NCBI GenBank assembly: GCA_020444545.1
Contig: JAHLKT010000003.1
Span: 434,001 to 498,000 of the forward strand
Length of the DNA: 64,000 nucleotides
Origin: Desulfarculaceae bacterium
Lineage (GTDB): Bacteria; Desulfobacterota; Desulfarculia; Desulfarculales; Desulfarculaceae
Direction of reading: 5' to 3'
Every line of letters begins with the position of its first letter. Positions within the stretch are counted from its first letter, which is position 1. The notes under the pieces are model-generated. The model had not been told where the DNA came from and did not search any database. It saw only the letters and a program-made list of their open reading frames with translations. Shown one piece after another: positions 50,501 through 59,200 of this stretch. Made by a program: the position numbers and the translations under genes.

Positions 50501-51749
50501 GGTCGATGTGGGCCGCCGCCGTGGCCTGGGCGGTGATCTCGTTGCGCACGATGTCCGCGCCGATGAAGTCGGCGGTGAGGTAGCGGCCGCTGCCCGTGGT
50601 GCCCGCGCCCAGGATCTCCACCCGGTCGCCGATGGCCTTGCCCACCAGCTTGAGCCCTTCCTTGACCGCCTCCAGGGGGCGGCCCGCGGTGAGCAGATAG
50701 GCCTTGGCCAGCACCTCGCCCTGGGGGTCGATGACCACCACGTTGGTGGAGATGGAGCCCACGTCCACGCCCAGATAGCCGGTGAGCGGCCCCTCGGGCA
50801 CGGTTATGGCCTTCAGGTCCTTGCCGTGGTGCGGGCCCAGCTCGAGCTTGGGCAGGCGCTTGGTCTCGCCCGCCGCCTCCTCGGCCCGTTGCCGAAGGGT
50901 ATCCAGGCCGGCCACCGGGCGCGCCAGGCCCTGGTCGCGGGCGAACAGGGCCGCGCCCAGAGCGCCCACGCAGCCGAAGTCCTCGGGGATCAGAAGCTCG
51001 CCGGGCTCGATGGCCAGGATGTCCACCAAGGCGCGGTGCACCCCCTGGTTGGCCGCCACCCCGCCGATGAAGGCCACCGGCGGCACCACCTTTTTGCCCT
51101 TGGCGATGTTGGACTTGAGGTTTCTGGCCATGGCAAAGCACAGCCCGGCCACGATGTCGTAGTCCGGAGTGGCTTCCTGCTGGAGGTGGATCATGTCGCT
51201 CTTGGCGAACACCGAGCAGCGCCCGGCCAGGCGGGGCGGGGCCTCGCTTTTAAGGGCGATTTCGGAAAACTGCTCGATGGTGAGCTGCAAGCGGTGGGAC
51301 TGCTGATCCAAAAACGACCCGGTGCCCGCGGCGCACATGGTGTTCATGGCGAAGTCCTCGATGCGCATACCCTCCGCGCCCGGACTCACCAGGATCATCT
51401 TGGCGTCCTCGCCGCCCATGTCGATGATGGTGCGGGCGGTGGGCACCGCCTGCTGCACGCCCCGCGCGGCGGCGATGATCTCGTTGACCACCTCCGCGCC
51501 CACCAGGGGAGCCAGGGTGGGCGCCCCCGAGCCGGTCACCGTCGCAGCCGCGAAGCTCTCGCGGGGATACTCGGCGAAGATGCGCTCCAGCACCTGGGCG
51601 GCCACGGCCAGGGGCCGCCCCTTGGTGCGGGTGTAATCGGCCATAAGCACCCGGCCGTCCGGGGCCAGGACCACGCTGTCCAGGCTCACCGAGCCCACGT
51701 CCAGGCCGAGAAAGAGTCCTTGCATCGCATCCGGGGCGGCTTTGCTCAT
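47556..51749 (-). CDS. Large acyl-CoA dehydratase activase (two ATPase domains + DUF2229/HgdB-like)
   Basis: A 1397-residue member of the long 2-hydroxyacyl-CoA dehydratase activator family. Two BadF/BcrA-type ASKHA ATPase domains follow one another (about residues 12-270 and 325-580). Each has GLDVGS- or GVDVGS-type phosphate loops and the interface cluster cysteine in CAAGTGSF (C139 and C449). Next come a DUF2229 region (near 660-900) opening VGIPRTMFFREW, and a C-terminal HgdB-like part with FGCGPDSF. Smaller relatives use ATP to pump an electron into dehydratases or benzoyl-CoA reductase; the large fused form has no settled substrate. No dehydratase subunits are adjacent. Stand-alone gene with AGGA before the ATG. 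Confidence 0.9.
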   Translation of the reverse strand: MSKAAPDAMQGLFLGLDVGSVSLDSVVLAPDGRVLMADYTRTKGRPLAVAAQVLERIFAEYPRESFAAATVTGSGAPTLAPLVGAEVVNEIIAAARGVQQAVPTARTIIDMGGEDAKMILVSPGAEGMRIEDFAMNTMCAAGTGSFLDQQSHRLQLTIEQFSEIALKSEAPPRLAGRCSVFAKSDMIHLQQEATPDYDIVAGLCFAMARNLKSNIAKGKKVVPPVAFIGGVAANQGVHRALVDILAIEPGELLIPEDFGCVGALGAALFARDQGLARPVAGLDTLRQRAEEAAGETKRLPKLELGPHHGKDLKAITVPEGPLTGYLGVDVGSISTNVVVIDPQGEVLAKAYLLTAGRPLEAVKEGLKLVGKAIGDRVEILGAGTTGSGRYLTADFIGADIVRNEITAQATAAAHIDPEVDTIFEIGGQDSKYISLENGAIVDFMMNKVCAAGTGSFLEEQAEKLGIAIKGEFGAKALAAPNPVRMGERCTVFMESDLVSHQAAGAEIDDLVAGLSYSIVYNYLNKVVEDRAVGKKIFYQGATAANHGIVAAFEAVTGKPIHVPPHHDVTGAIGAALLAMRERTWDESSFKGFEVSQTGYAISTFECKGCPNACSIRQVKVEGLKRPLYYGSRCDKYDLERDTKVRTDIPDLFAEREELMLSYAKPVEEKKRRGTVGIPRTMFFREWLPFFSAFLNQMGYEVEISGPSTKKLIHKGVEAVVNEPCFPVKVAHGHLAELIDRGVGTILLPSLVNVPVPTNELGYGQVCPYAQTLCYTAPAALDFGQSRLVDTPLRFGYDPKTMRADLKKLIQDLGGSTKGLEAAIVAGWWAQDDFNRKLKERGREVLASMGPEDQAMVVVSRPYNGADPGLNLGLPQKMRQLGVFCIPMDFLDLDQHMGHPELSEMYWRYGQKILAAALIAREDPRLHAIYITNFGCGPDSFIGHFFRRIMHGKPFLEIEIDEHSADVGAITRLEAFLDSIGNVTTEPPAPRAVPRRNTDASGCTIYIPPMTDHSQAVAAAFEACGGHAVVLPDSDQRTLELGRRHTSGKECYPCALTTGDLLKLLIDEGAPPDKTAFFMPGGTGPCRFGQYHRYHRLVLDELGFEQVRIYSPDQSETFYKELGMVGGSDFTRLGWQGVVAIDLLMKALHETRPYEANPGETDALYQRFLQKVCDTMKVKGDLGKVMGEARKEFAAVPKSGVNHRPLVGVVGEIYTRANRFANEDIVRTIEALGGEAWTPTIGEWVLYTNYTSAFRAKMLKKRSALIGTLLENYFQHKDERTLGRPWHGALKTLHEPEVKKVLKMAHPYLEPSFEGEAILSVGKSRDMFSRGACGVINVIPFTCMPGTIVNALMKRFREDHGNLPFLPMAMDGQEQTGSRIRLEAFMHQVRQFQEARAD

Positions 51750-51773
51750 GCTCGTCTATCCTGCTGAGGTGCG

Positions 51774-52712
51774 CTATACGCCGCGATAATAAGTCTCGCC
51801 GCTGTGCTCTTCTATCTTCAACTTTCCCTGGCGGGACAGTTCATGCAAAAGGCGTTCGGCTTGGGGCCGGTCCAGGCCCACCGCCGCGGCCACGTCGCTG
51901 AGGGTGCAGGGGCGGCGGCGGGTCATCTCCACCACCTGCTCCCCGGCTTGGCCCCGGTCCAGGCCCGCCTGGGCGGTGGGCGGCCCGCTGACCGCGCAGG
52001 GCAGGCCCAGCCCGGCCGCGATGGCCTCCAGGCGCTCCAGGCTGAGCGGCCGGGCCTTGGAGTAGGCCGGGGGCCGGATCACCGTGTTGAGCTGCACCAG
52101 CTCCGGGCCGATCTCGCGGGCCACCGCCCCCAAGGCCTCCAGGTGCTCCGGCGAGTCGTTGACCCCGGCCACCAGGAGTATCTCCAGCCACAGGCGGCCT
52201 TTGAACTCCCGGGCGAAGGCCTTCAGCCCCTCGATCACCTCGTCTATTATAAGCCCCGGCGCGGGGCGATTGACCGCCAGGAAGGTTTTTTGATCCACCG
52301 CGTCCAGGCTGGGGATCACCACGTCGGCCTCGGCCAGGTCGGCGCGCACCTGGGGGTCGCTCAGCAGCACCCCGTTGGTCAGCACCGCCACCTTGGCCGC
52401 GCCCAAGGCCTTGAGCCCGGCGATGACCCGGCCCAGCTCCAGATGCAGGGTGGGCTCGCCGCTGCCGGCCAGGGTGATGTAGTCCGGGGGCGCGGCCAGC
52501 TCGCCCAGGCGCGCTTGCACCTGGGCCAGCACCTGGTCCGCGTCGCGATACACCGCCCGCCGGGTGGTGTGCTCGGTGGTGCGTCCCAGCTCGCAGTATA
52601 TGCAGTCCAGGGGGCAGGTCTTGGGGTAGACCAGGTCCACCCCCAGGCTTAGGCCCAGCCTGCGGCTGGGCACCGGACCGAAGACGGCCTGTTGGCCGCC
52701 GGATTTGCTCAC
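51774..52712 (-). CDS. Radical SAM protein with C-terminal winged helix
   Basis: A 312-residue radical SAM enzyme with the cluster motif C-x3-C-x2-C in CPLDCIYCELG (near residue 34), preceded by FGPVPSRRLGLSLGVD, which marks the COG0731 group. SGSGEPTLHLE follows. The last 60 residues (CTLSDVAAAVGLDRPQAERL) look like a winged-helix DNA-binding fold. The GTG start at 52712 has GGAGGG upstream. COG0731 relatives include the wybutosine enzyme TYW1, but bacterial versions are uncharacterised. 24 bases upstream of the activase gene on the same strand. Confidence 0.88.
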   Translation of the reverse strand: MSKSGGQQAVFGPVPSRRLGLSLGVDLVYPKTCPLDCIYCELGRTTEHTTRRAVYRDADQVLAQVQARLGELAAPPDYITLAGSGEPTLHLELGRVIAGLKALGAAKVAVLTNGVLLSDPQVRADLAEADVVIPSLDAVDQKTFLAVNRPAPGLIIDEVIEGLKAFAREFKGRLWLEILLVAGVNDSPEHLEALGAVAREIGPELVQLNTVIRPPAYSKARPLSLERLEAIAAGLGLPCAVSGPPTAQAGLDRGQAGEQVVEMTRRRPCTLSDVAAAVGLDRPQAERLLHELSRQGKLKIEEHSGETYYRGV

Positions 52713-52839
52713 AAGATTCCCTCCAGCCGAATAGGCTTAATGTGCCTTATAAATGTTCCAGCTAGGCGGGCTCCGTGTCAAGCCGCTGCCCGGCGGCAAT
52801 CAGTTTACAGTTTTCCCGGGCTCCGGTAGACTCGGGCGT

Positions 52840-53805
52840 ATGCAACTATTGGGCGTTACATTGCAATCTCCGTTCGTGGCCGCCCCGATGGCCGGGGTGA
52901 GCAGCCCGGCTTTTCGCCTGATGGCCCGCCGGGCCGGGGCGGCGATGGTCTACAGCGAGATGATCAGCGCCATAGGGCTCATGCGCCACCAGCCCCAGAC
53001 CCGGCGCCTCATGCGCCAGATTCCCGGCGAGCGCCCCCTGGTCTTGCAGCTTTTCGGCTCCGACCCCGAGGCCATGCACCAGGCGGCCAAGGTGGCCAGC
53101 GCCGAGGAGGTGGACGCCCTGGACGTGAACATGGGCTGCCCGGTGAAGAAAGTCCGCCGCCAGGGCGCGGGCAGCGCACTGCTGGCCAGCCCCTCCCACG
53201 CGGCCGAGGTCTTCGCCGCGGTGAAGGAGGGCTCCCGCCTGCCGGTGAGCGCCAAGATCCGCCTGGGCCCCCGGCCCGACACCACCGAGACTCTGGTGTT
53301 CAAGCTGGTCAGCGCCGGAGCGGCGGCCATCACCCTGCACGCACGCACCGCTTCCCAGCTCTTCGGCGGCAAGGCCGATTGGGAGGCGATCAAGCGCTTG
53401 GCCTCCTGGTGCCCGGTGCCGGTTATCGGCAACGGCGACGTTTTCTCCGGCCGCGACGCGGTGCGGATGCTGGGCGAAACCGGCTGCGCGGCGGTGATGA
53501 TCGGGCGGGGGGCCATGGGCGACCCCTGGATCTTCAGCCGGGCCGCCGCCCGCCTGGCCGGGCGCGAGCCCGAGCCGGTGACCCCGGCCATGAAGCGGGC
53601 CGCCCTGCAAGAGCATTTGGAGCTGGCCCGCTCCCTGGGCGGCGAGGGCCATGCCCTGCACTTCGTGCGCCAGTTCATGATGTGGTATTCCCGGGGCCTG
53701 CCCGGTGCGACGGCCTTCCGCCGGGCGGCCGGCTCCTGCAACGGCCTGGCCGAGCTGTGGCAAGAGTGCGAGAGATTCTTCGGCGGCCTGGAGCGGGCGG
53801 CATGA
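52840..53805 (+). CDS. dusB: tRNA-dihydrouridine synthase
   Basis: A 321-residue Dus-family flavoenzyme that reduces uridine to dihydrouridine in tRNA D-loops. Motifs seen: APMAGVSSPAFR at the start, DVNMGCPVKKV with the catalytic cysteine, FMN-site residues in KIRLG and HARTASQLF, and VIGNGDVFSG. The ATG at 52840 is adopted; an earlier frame lacks a ribosome site. Its stop overlaps the start of ispH (ATGA). DusB is the best match among the Dus types, though DusA/C cannot be fully excluded. Confidence 0.9.
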   Translation: MQLLGVTLQSPFVAAPMAGVSSPAFRLMARRAGAAMVYSEMISAIGLMRHQPQTRRLMRQIPGERPLVLQLFGSDPEAMHQAAKVASAEEVDALDVNMGCPVKKVRRQGAGSALLASPSHAAEVFAAVKEGSRLPVSAKIRLGPRPDTTETLVFKLVSAGAAAITLHARTASQLFGGKADWEAIKRLASWCPVPVIGNGDVFSGRDAVRMLGETGCAAVMIGRGAMGDPWIFSRAAARLAGREPEPVTPAMKRAALQEHLELARSLGGEGHALHFVRQFMMWYSRGLPGATAFRRAAGSCNGLAELWQECERFFGGLERAA

Positions 53806-55544
53806 GGGTGCGCCTGGCCCGGCACGCGGGCTTTTGCATGGGGGTGCGCCGGGCCATGGAACTGGTCCTGGCCCAGGCCCACCATAGCGGGACCAAGGTC
53901 TACACCTACGGCCCCCTGATCCACAACCCCCAGGTGTTGGAGCTGTTGGCCGGCAAGGGCATCGAGGCGCTGGGGGAGATACCGCCGCCGGGCAGCATGG
54001 ACGGAGGCACGGTGATCATCCGGGCCCACGGAGTGCCGCCCGAGGACAAGGCCCGCCTGAGCGAGGCGGGTTTCAGCCGTATCCTGGAGGGCACCTGCCC
54101 CCGGGTGATCCGGGTGCAGGCCATCATCAGCCGCGCGGCCAAAAAGGGCGCGGACGTGATCATCGTGGGCGACGCCAGCCACCCCGAGGTGGTGGGCCTG
54201 CTGGGTCACGCCCGGGGCCGGGGCCGGGTGGTGTCCAAGCCCATCGAGGTGGCCGATCTGCCTGAGCTCAAGCAGGTGGTGGCCGTGGCCCAGACCACCC
54301 AGACCAGCGAGAACTTCGCGGCCGTGGTGCGCGAGCTTACCAAGCGCTTCGGGCCGGTGGAGGTGCACGAGACGATCTGCGCGGCCACCCACCGCCGCCA
54401 GGACGAGGTGCGCGAGTTGGCCCGCCAGGTGGACGGCATGGTGGTGGTGGGCGGCCGCGACAGCGGCAACACCCGCCGCCTGGCCGAGGTGGCCGCCGAA
54501 TCGGGCCGCCCGGTGTTTTTGGTGGAGACCGAAGAAGAGCTGGCCGCCAAGGACCTGGCCCCCCTGGGCACGGTGGGGGTGACCGCCGGGGCCTCCACCC
54601 CCAACTGGCTCATCAAGCGGGTGCTCCGCGAGCTGGCCTCCCTGCGCTCGGACCGCGAAGGCGGCCTGTCCTGGGCCCTGCGCCGCGGTTTCCGCTTCCT
54701 GGTGCGCTCCCAGCTGCTGGTGGCCCTGGGCGCGGCGGGGGTGACCGGAGCCAGCTGCCTCCTGCAAGAGCTGGTGCCCCACCCGGCCCTGGCCGCCCTG
54801 GCCTTCTTCTATATCTACGCCATGCACATCCTCAACCAGTTCCTGGACAAGGAAGCAGGCCAATACAACGACCCGGACCGGGCCCAGTTTTTGATCAAGC
54901 ACCGCTTCCTGCTCATCGGGGCGGGCGTCTTCAGCGCGGCCGCCGCCCTGGTGCTGTGCTTTATGATAGGCACCTTGCCCTTCATCGTGGTCAGCCTGTT
55001 GAGCCTACTGGGCATCACCTATTCGCTCCCGATGGTGCCCCCTCCCCTGCGGCGGCGGCTCAACTTCGCCAGCCTCAAGGACATACCCGGCTCCAAGACG
55101 GTGAGCGCGGCCGGGGCCTGGGCGGTGGTGGCCGCGGTCCTGCCGCCCATGGCCTTCAACATCTGGCATCCGGTGTATTTGTCCCTGGCCTTTGTCTATG
55201 TGGCCACCCTGGTCTTCTGCCGCTGCGCCATCTTCGACGTGCTCGACGTGCAGGGCGACCTAGTGGTGGGCAAGGAGACCCTGCCCATCGTCCTGGGCGA
55301 AGCCAAGACCCAGCGGCTGGTGTGGTGGCTCTTGGGCGGCCTGGCCGGGCTGATGCTCCTGGCCCCCCTGGTGGGGGCTCCGGCCGGGGTGAGCTGGTCG
55401 CTCTTGTTGCCCATCGCGGGCATGGCCCTGATGCAGCGGGTGCTGGTCCGGGGCGACATGCTGCCCGGCGCGCTCAGCGAGGGCCTGGTGGATCTGAACT
55501 TCTGGCTGGCCGGGGCCTTGGCCCTGGCCTGGTGGCGGCTGTAA
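53802..55544 (+). CDS. ispH: IspH-UbiA fusion protein
   Basis: A 580-residue two-domain protein. Residues 1-285 are a complete IspH, 4-hydroxy-3-methylbut-2-enyl diphosphate reductase, with cluster cysteines C12, C99 and C193, substrate histidines H41, H76 and H127, the E129 acid and the SGNT loop, the last step of the MEP isoprenoid path. Residues 300-580 are a membrane UbiA-type prenyltransferase with about eight hydrophobic helices and aspartate motifs NQFLDKEAGQYND (345-357) and DVLDVQGD (479-486), the latter followed by KETLPIVLG. The frame runs through both without a stop. The ATG overlaps dusB. The acceptor of the UbiA part is unknown (quinone precursor, lipid or other). Confidence 0.9.
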   Translation: MRVRLARHAGFCMGVRRAMELVLAQAHHSGTKVYTYGPLIHNPQVLELLAGKGIEALGEIPPPGSMDGGTVIIRAHGVPPEDKARLSEAGFSRILEGTCPRVIRVQAIISRAAKKGADVIIVGDASHPEVVGLLGHARGRGRVVSKPIEVADLPELKQVVAVAQTTQTSENFAAVVRELTKRFGPVEVHETICAATHRRQDEVRELARQVDGMVVVGGRDSGNTRRLAEVAAESGRPVFLVETEEELAAKDLAPLGTVGVTAGASTPNWLIKRVLRELASLRSDREGGLSWALRRGFRFLVRSQLLVALGAAGVTGASCLLQELVPHPALAALAFFYIYAMHILNQFLDKEAGQYNDPDRAQFLIKHRFLLIGAGVFSAAAALVLCFMIGTLPFIVVSLLSLLGITYSLPMVPPPLRRRLNFASLKDIPGSKTVSAAGAWAVVAAVLPPMAFNIWHPVYLSLAFVYVATLVFCRCAIFDVLDVQGDLVVGKETLPIVLGEAKTQRLVWWLLGGLAGLMLLAPLVGAPAGVSWSLLLPIAGMALMQRVLVRGDMLPGALSEGLVDLNFWLAGALALAWWRL

Positions 55545-55575
55545 GGCCGGCTTCGCCAGCCGCCGGGAGATAGAG

Positions 55576-56178
55576 ATGGAAACTCTGCAAGCCATCCTGG
55601 GGCGGCGCACGGTGCGCAGCTTCGCCCAAGACCCCATCGCCCCCGCGACCCTCGAGGCCTTGGTCAACGCGGCGCGCATCGCGCCCTCGGGGGCCAACTT
55701 GCAGCCCCTGGAGTTCGTGGTGGTCACCGAGCCCGAGCTTCGGGAAAAGGTCTTCGCGTGTCTCAAGTGGGCGGCCTACACCACCCCCCGGGGCACCCCG
55801 GACGCCGAGCACCGCCCCACCGCCTACGTGGCCATCTGCGTGCGCCAAGAGTACAAGGCCTCGGTGGGCAGCGACTACGACCTGGGCGCGGCGGCGGCCA
55901 CTCTGTCCATCCTGGCGGTGGACCTGGGCCTGGGCTCCTGCTGGCTGAAAAACATCAACTACCCCAAGGTGTCCAAGCTGCTGGGCCTGCCCGAGGGCGT
56001 CAAGCTGGACTCCATCCTGGCCCTGGGGGTGCCCGCCGAGGAGCCCAAGCAGGTGGAGCTGAGGCCCACCGACAGCGGCCGCGAGGTGATCAAGTATTGG
56101 CGCGACGAGAACGAGCAGCAGTTCGTGCCCAAGCGCAGCCTGGAGACGGTGCTGCACTGGGAGCGCCACCGGGGCTAG
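55576..56178 (+). CDS. Nitroreductase-family flavoprotein
   Basis: A 200-residue FMN-binding nitroreductase-type protein: RRTVRSFAQDPI near residue 10, IAPSGANLQPLEFVVVT (phosphate and FMN contacts) and GLGSCWLKN later. Slightly shorter than the typical 210-230. It reduces nitro, quinone or other small substrates with NAD(P)H; the natural one is not evident. GGAGAT precedes the ATG. It may be co-transcribed with ispH-ubiA (31-base gap). Confidence 0.88.
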   Translation: METLQAILGRRTVRSFAQDPIAPATLEALVNAARIAPSGANLQPLEFVVVTEPELREKVFACLKWAAYTTPRGTPDAEHRPTAYVAICVRQEYKASVGSDYDLGAAAATLSILAVDLGLGSCWLKNINYPKVSKLLGLPEGVKLDSILALGVPAEEPKQVELRPTDSGREVIKYWRDENEQQFVPKRSLETVLHWERHRG

Positions 56179-56183
56179 GCCAA

Positions 56184-56217
56184 GAAAAACGGCCGCCGGG
56201 CTGATCCGCCGAGGCCG
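56184..56217 (-). terminator. Terminator of the giant orphan gene
   Basis: On the minus strand CGGCCTCGG and CCGGCGGCCG pair (with one bulge) and are followed by TTTTTCTTGG, about 25 bases after the stop of the 1536-residue gene. Confidence 0.7.
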
Positions 56218-56240
56218 CTGGAAACCATCCCGCCGCTTGG

Positions 56241-59200
56241 CTAGCGGCCCGTGTCCTTGAGTTCCCGCGCCCGCTGATCAAAGCGCCGGGCCGCCTCCAG
56301 CTGGAAGGAGGCGCCCAGGTGGCGCTTCTGCTCCTGGAAGCGGCGGCTGGTGCGCTCCCACAGCTCCTCCAACTCCTCCAGGCTCTTCAGGCGCGCCAGG
56401 CGGGCGTTGATGCGGTCCAGCCACTGGATGCGCAGGCGCTCGGCGTTCATCTCGAACAGATCGCGCAGGGCCGCCTGGCGGTCGGGGTTCAGCGGCAGCT
56501 CCAGTCCCTGGTCCCAGGCGGCCTGGAACATCTCCTCCAGGCGCTCCAGATCGCTCTCCAGGGCCATGCGCCGCCGCATGCGCTCCAGGAACTGCCCTCC
56601 CAAGCGGTCCAGGTTTTCCCGGAAGGCCTCCTCCAGGCGCTGCTGATAATCCAGGCTGCCCTGGGCGGTGAGGGTGAGCTTCTTCAGCTCCTGGTGATAG
56701 ATGCGCTTGAGCTTGCCCGGACTGGAGGCGCGGCGCACCGCCTCGATCTTGCGCCCCAGGCGCAACGAGTCGGCCACCCCCAGGCTGACCATGCGCTGCA
56801 AGGGCTCCAGGCCCAGGCTCAGGCCCTCGCGGGCCCCGATCAGGCCCGAAGCCGACTGGGGGTCCTCCACCAGGGCCGCGTAGTCCAGCCCGCCCACCAG
56901 TTCGTTGACTATCTCGAACTTGCGGCCCATGACCCGGGCCAGGGGCGCGAAGCTCACGGTAACCGGCCCCCCGGCCGCCTCGGGCAGCAGGGCCGCCGCG
57001 GCCAGGCCCAAAGTCAAAAGGCGGATCTGGTTGGGATAGGACAAGCGCTCGGCCGCCTGGGAAAAGGAGGCCAGGCGGCGGGGCTGGTCCTCGCGGGCCA
57101 GAGAGGGCAAGAGGAACTCGCGCACCGGCTCGCTGAGCTGCTCCAGGCCCCAGAGCACCCGGCGTCCCTCGTAGAGGTCGCGCTCGAAGTGCAGCGCGCC
57201 CACGGAGCGGAGGTTCTTGAGCCGGTAGATGTATTTAACCGGCACCTCGTTTTCCAGCATGAAAAGGTCGCTGGCATCGATGCGCACCAGGCCCCGGAGT
57301 TGGAGCAGGCGGTTGATGCCCGCCAGCACCCGGCCCTTTTCCAGCCAGGGCTCGCGGTCCCCGGCGGGCAGGCGGGTGTTGTCCAGCATGTGCCGCAGGC
57401 TCACCGCCGGAGCCCCGTCCTCGCGCAGCTCCAGATAGCGTTCCAGGGCCAGGCGGCGGCGGGCGGTGTCGGCGATCAGCTCCTCCTGGGCCTGGCGGGC
57501 CGAGGAGCCGGTGGCCGAGAGGCGGCGCATCAGGTCCAGGCGGGCGAAGTAGCGCTCCAGGAGATCCTCGGTCATCAGGCCCTCGCGGCGGGCGGCCCCG
57601 CAGACCACGGCCAAGAGGAACAGCGCCTCCACCAGGGGCGGGTCTTGCCAATCCAACAGCGGCCTGAGCCCCGCCAGACAGGCCTCGCCGAAGATCACCT
57701 GCCGGAACAGGTCGTGGCTCTCCAAAAGAAAAGCCAAATCGCGCGGCTGGCCCGGCCCCAGCTCCAGGTAGCTGAGTAGCGGCGAGGAGGACGCGGCCAG
57801 GGCGCCCTGGGGCCACTGCTCGTCGTAGAGCAGCACGGCCAGCATGAGCAGGCGGCCGATCTGGGGCTGGCGGCTGAGCAGCTGGGCCAGGGAGGAGGTC
57901 AGGCGCTGGAACTGGATCGGCGCGACCCCCACGATGCCCGCCGCCGAGGCCCCGAACTCCTGGCGGGCCATCTCGTGGCTCAGCTGCATGTCCTGGAAGC
58001 CCTCCAGGCGGCGTTGCTCCAGGGCGCTGAGCTTGAAGGCGGCGGCCAGGCGGCGCCGGGTCATGGGGTGCCCCGCCGGTTGGGGCAGCAGGCGGTCCAT
58101 GATATGCGGAGTGTGCCTGAGCATCCGGTCCAGGTGGTCGGCGAAGCGGGGCAGATAGAAAAGCTGCTCCACCAGATAGCGCTCCAGGCGTCCCCGCAGG
58201 CGCTCGGCGCGGTCGGCCATTTCCTTGAGGGCCTGGGGCATGGGCTGGAGTTGGGCCGCGAAGAAGCGGGAGAGCTCGTGGCAGGAGCGGTCCATCCGCC
58301 CCAGGCGGGCGGCCGGGGTGGCGGCCAGGGGTCCGGCCTCGGTCTCGCGCACCAGGCGGCTCAGGCGGTTCAGCTCCTGGCCCGGGTCGATGAACAGGGG
58401 GGTCAGGGCCCCGGTGGCCGGGTCCAAGACCAGATAAAGGCCCGAGTCGCCCAGATAGGCCTCCTTGCCCGCGGCCAGGGTCTTGCGCAGCCGCACCAGG
58501 TCGGCGGGCGGCAGCTCCTCGGGCGTGAAGGCCGCCAGGGCGCGGCGCAGCTTGCTCAGGCGCTCGTCCAGGCCGGCCAGGTCGCCCCCGGCCAGCAGGG
58601 GGTTGAAGTTGATCAGGTGCTTTTCGCTCACGTGCACGCTGATCCACAGCAGGGTGAAGCTGGCCGCCGTGCCCAGGCGGGGCAGCAAGCGGCCGGTGCC
58701 GTGCAGCTCGCTGCTTAAGAGGGCGCGGAAGAAATAGGGCCGGGCCGACTCGTCGCCCTGGTAGTAGTGCTCCACGAAGCGCCGCTCCTGGCGCACCAGC
58801 TCGATGACCTGGCCGATGCGCTCCAGGCGGCCGGGGTCGAAATCGGCCATGGCCTCCTTTTCGCGCGGGCCGGAGCGCTCCAGGCGCTGCCAGTCGTCCA
58901 GGTATTCGAACAGGTCGAACATCTTGAGCATCTTGCGGGTGGCCTTGGCCTGCACCCCGCCCGCCCGGCTTATCTGGGCGTCCAGGATGTCGTCCCAGGT
59001 GAGGCCCGGCTCGGTGAGCACCCGGATGGCCTTGTCGTAGAGCTCGAACATCTCCTTGGCCTGGCCGGGGCTCAGGCCCGCCGCGCTGGCCGCCGCGGCC
59101 TCGGCCACCGAGAGCAGGCGGTAGAGCCTGACCGTGGCCAGGGCCTCCTCGATGTCCGCGTAGTTGTTCAGGTCGGTCAGGGGGTGCAAAGAGGTCTCGG

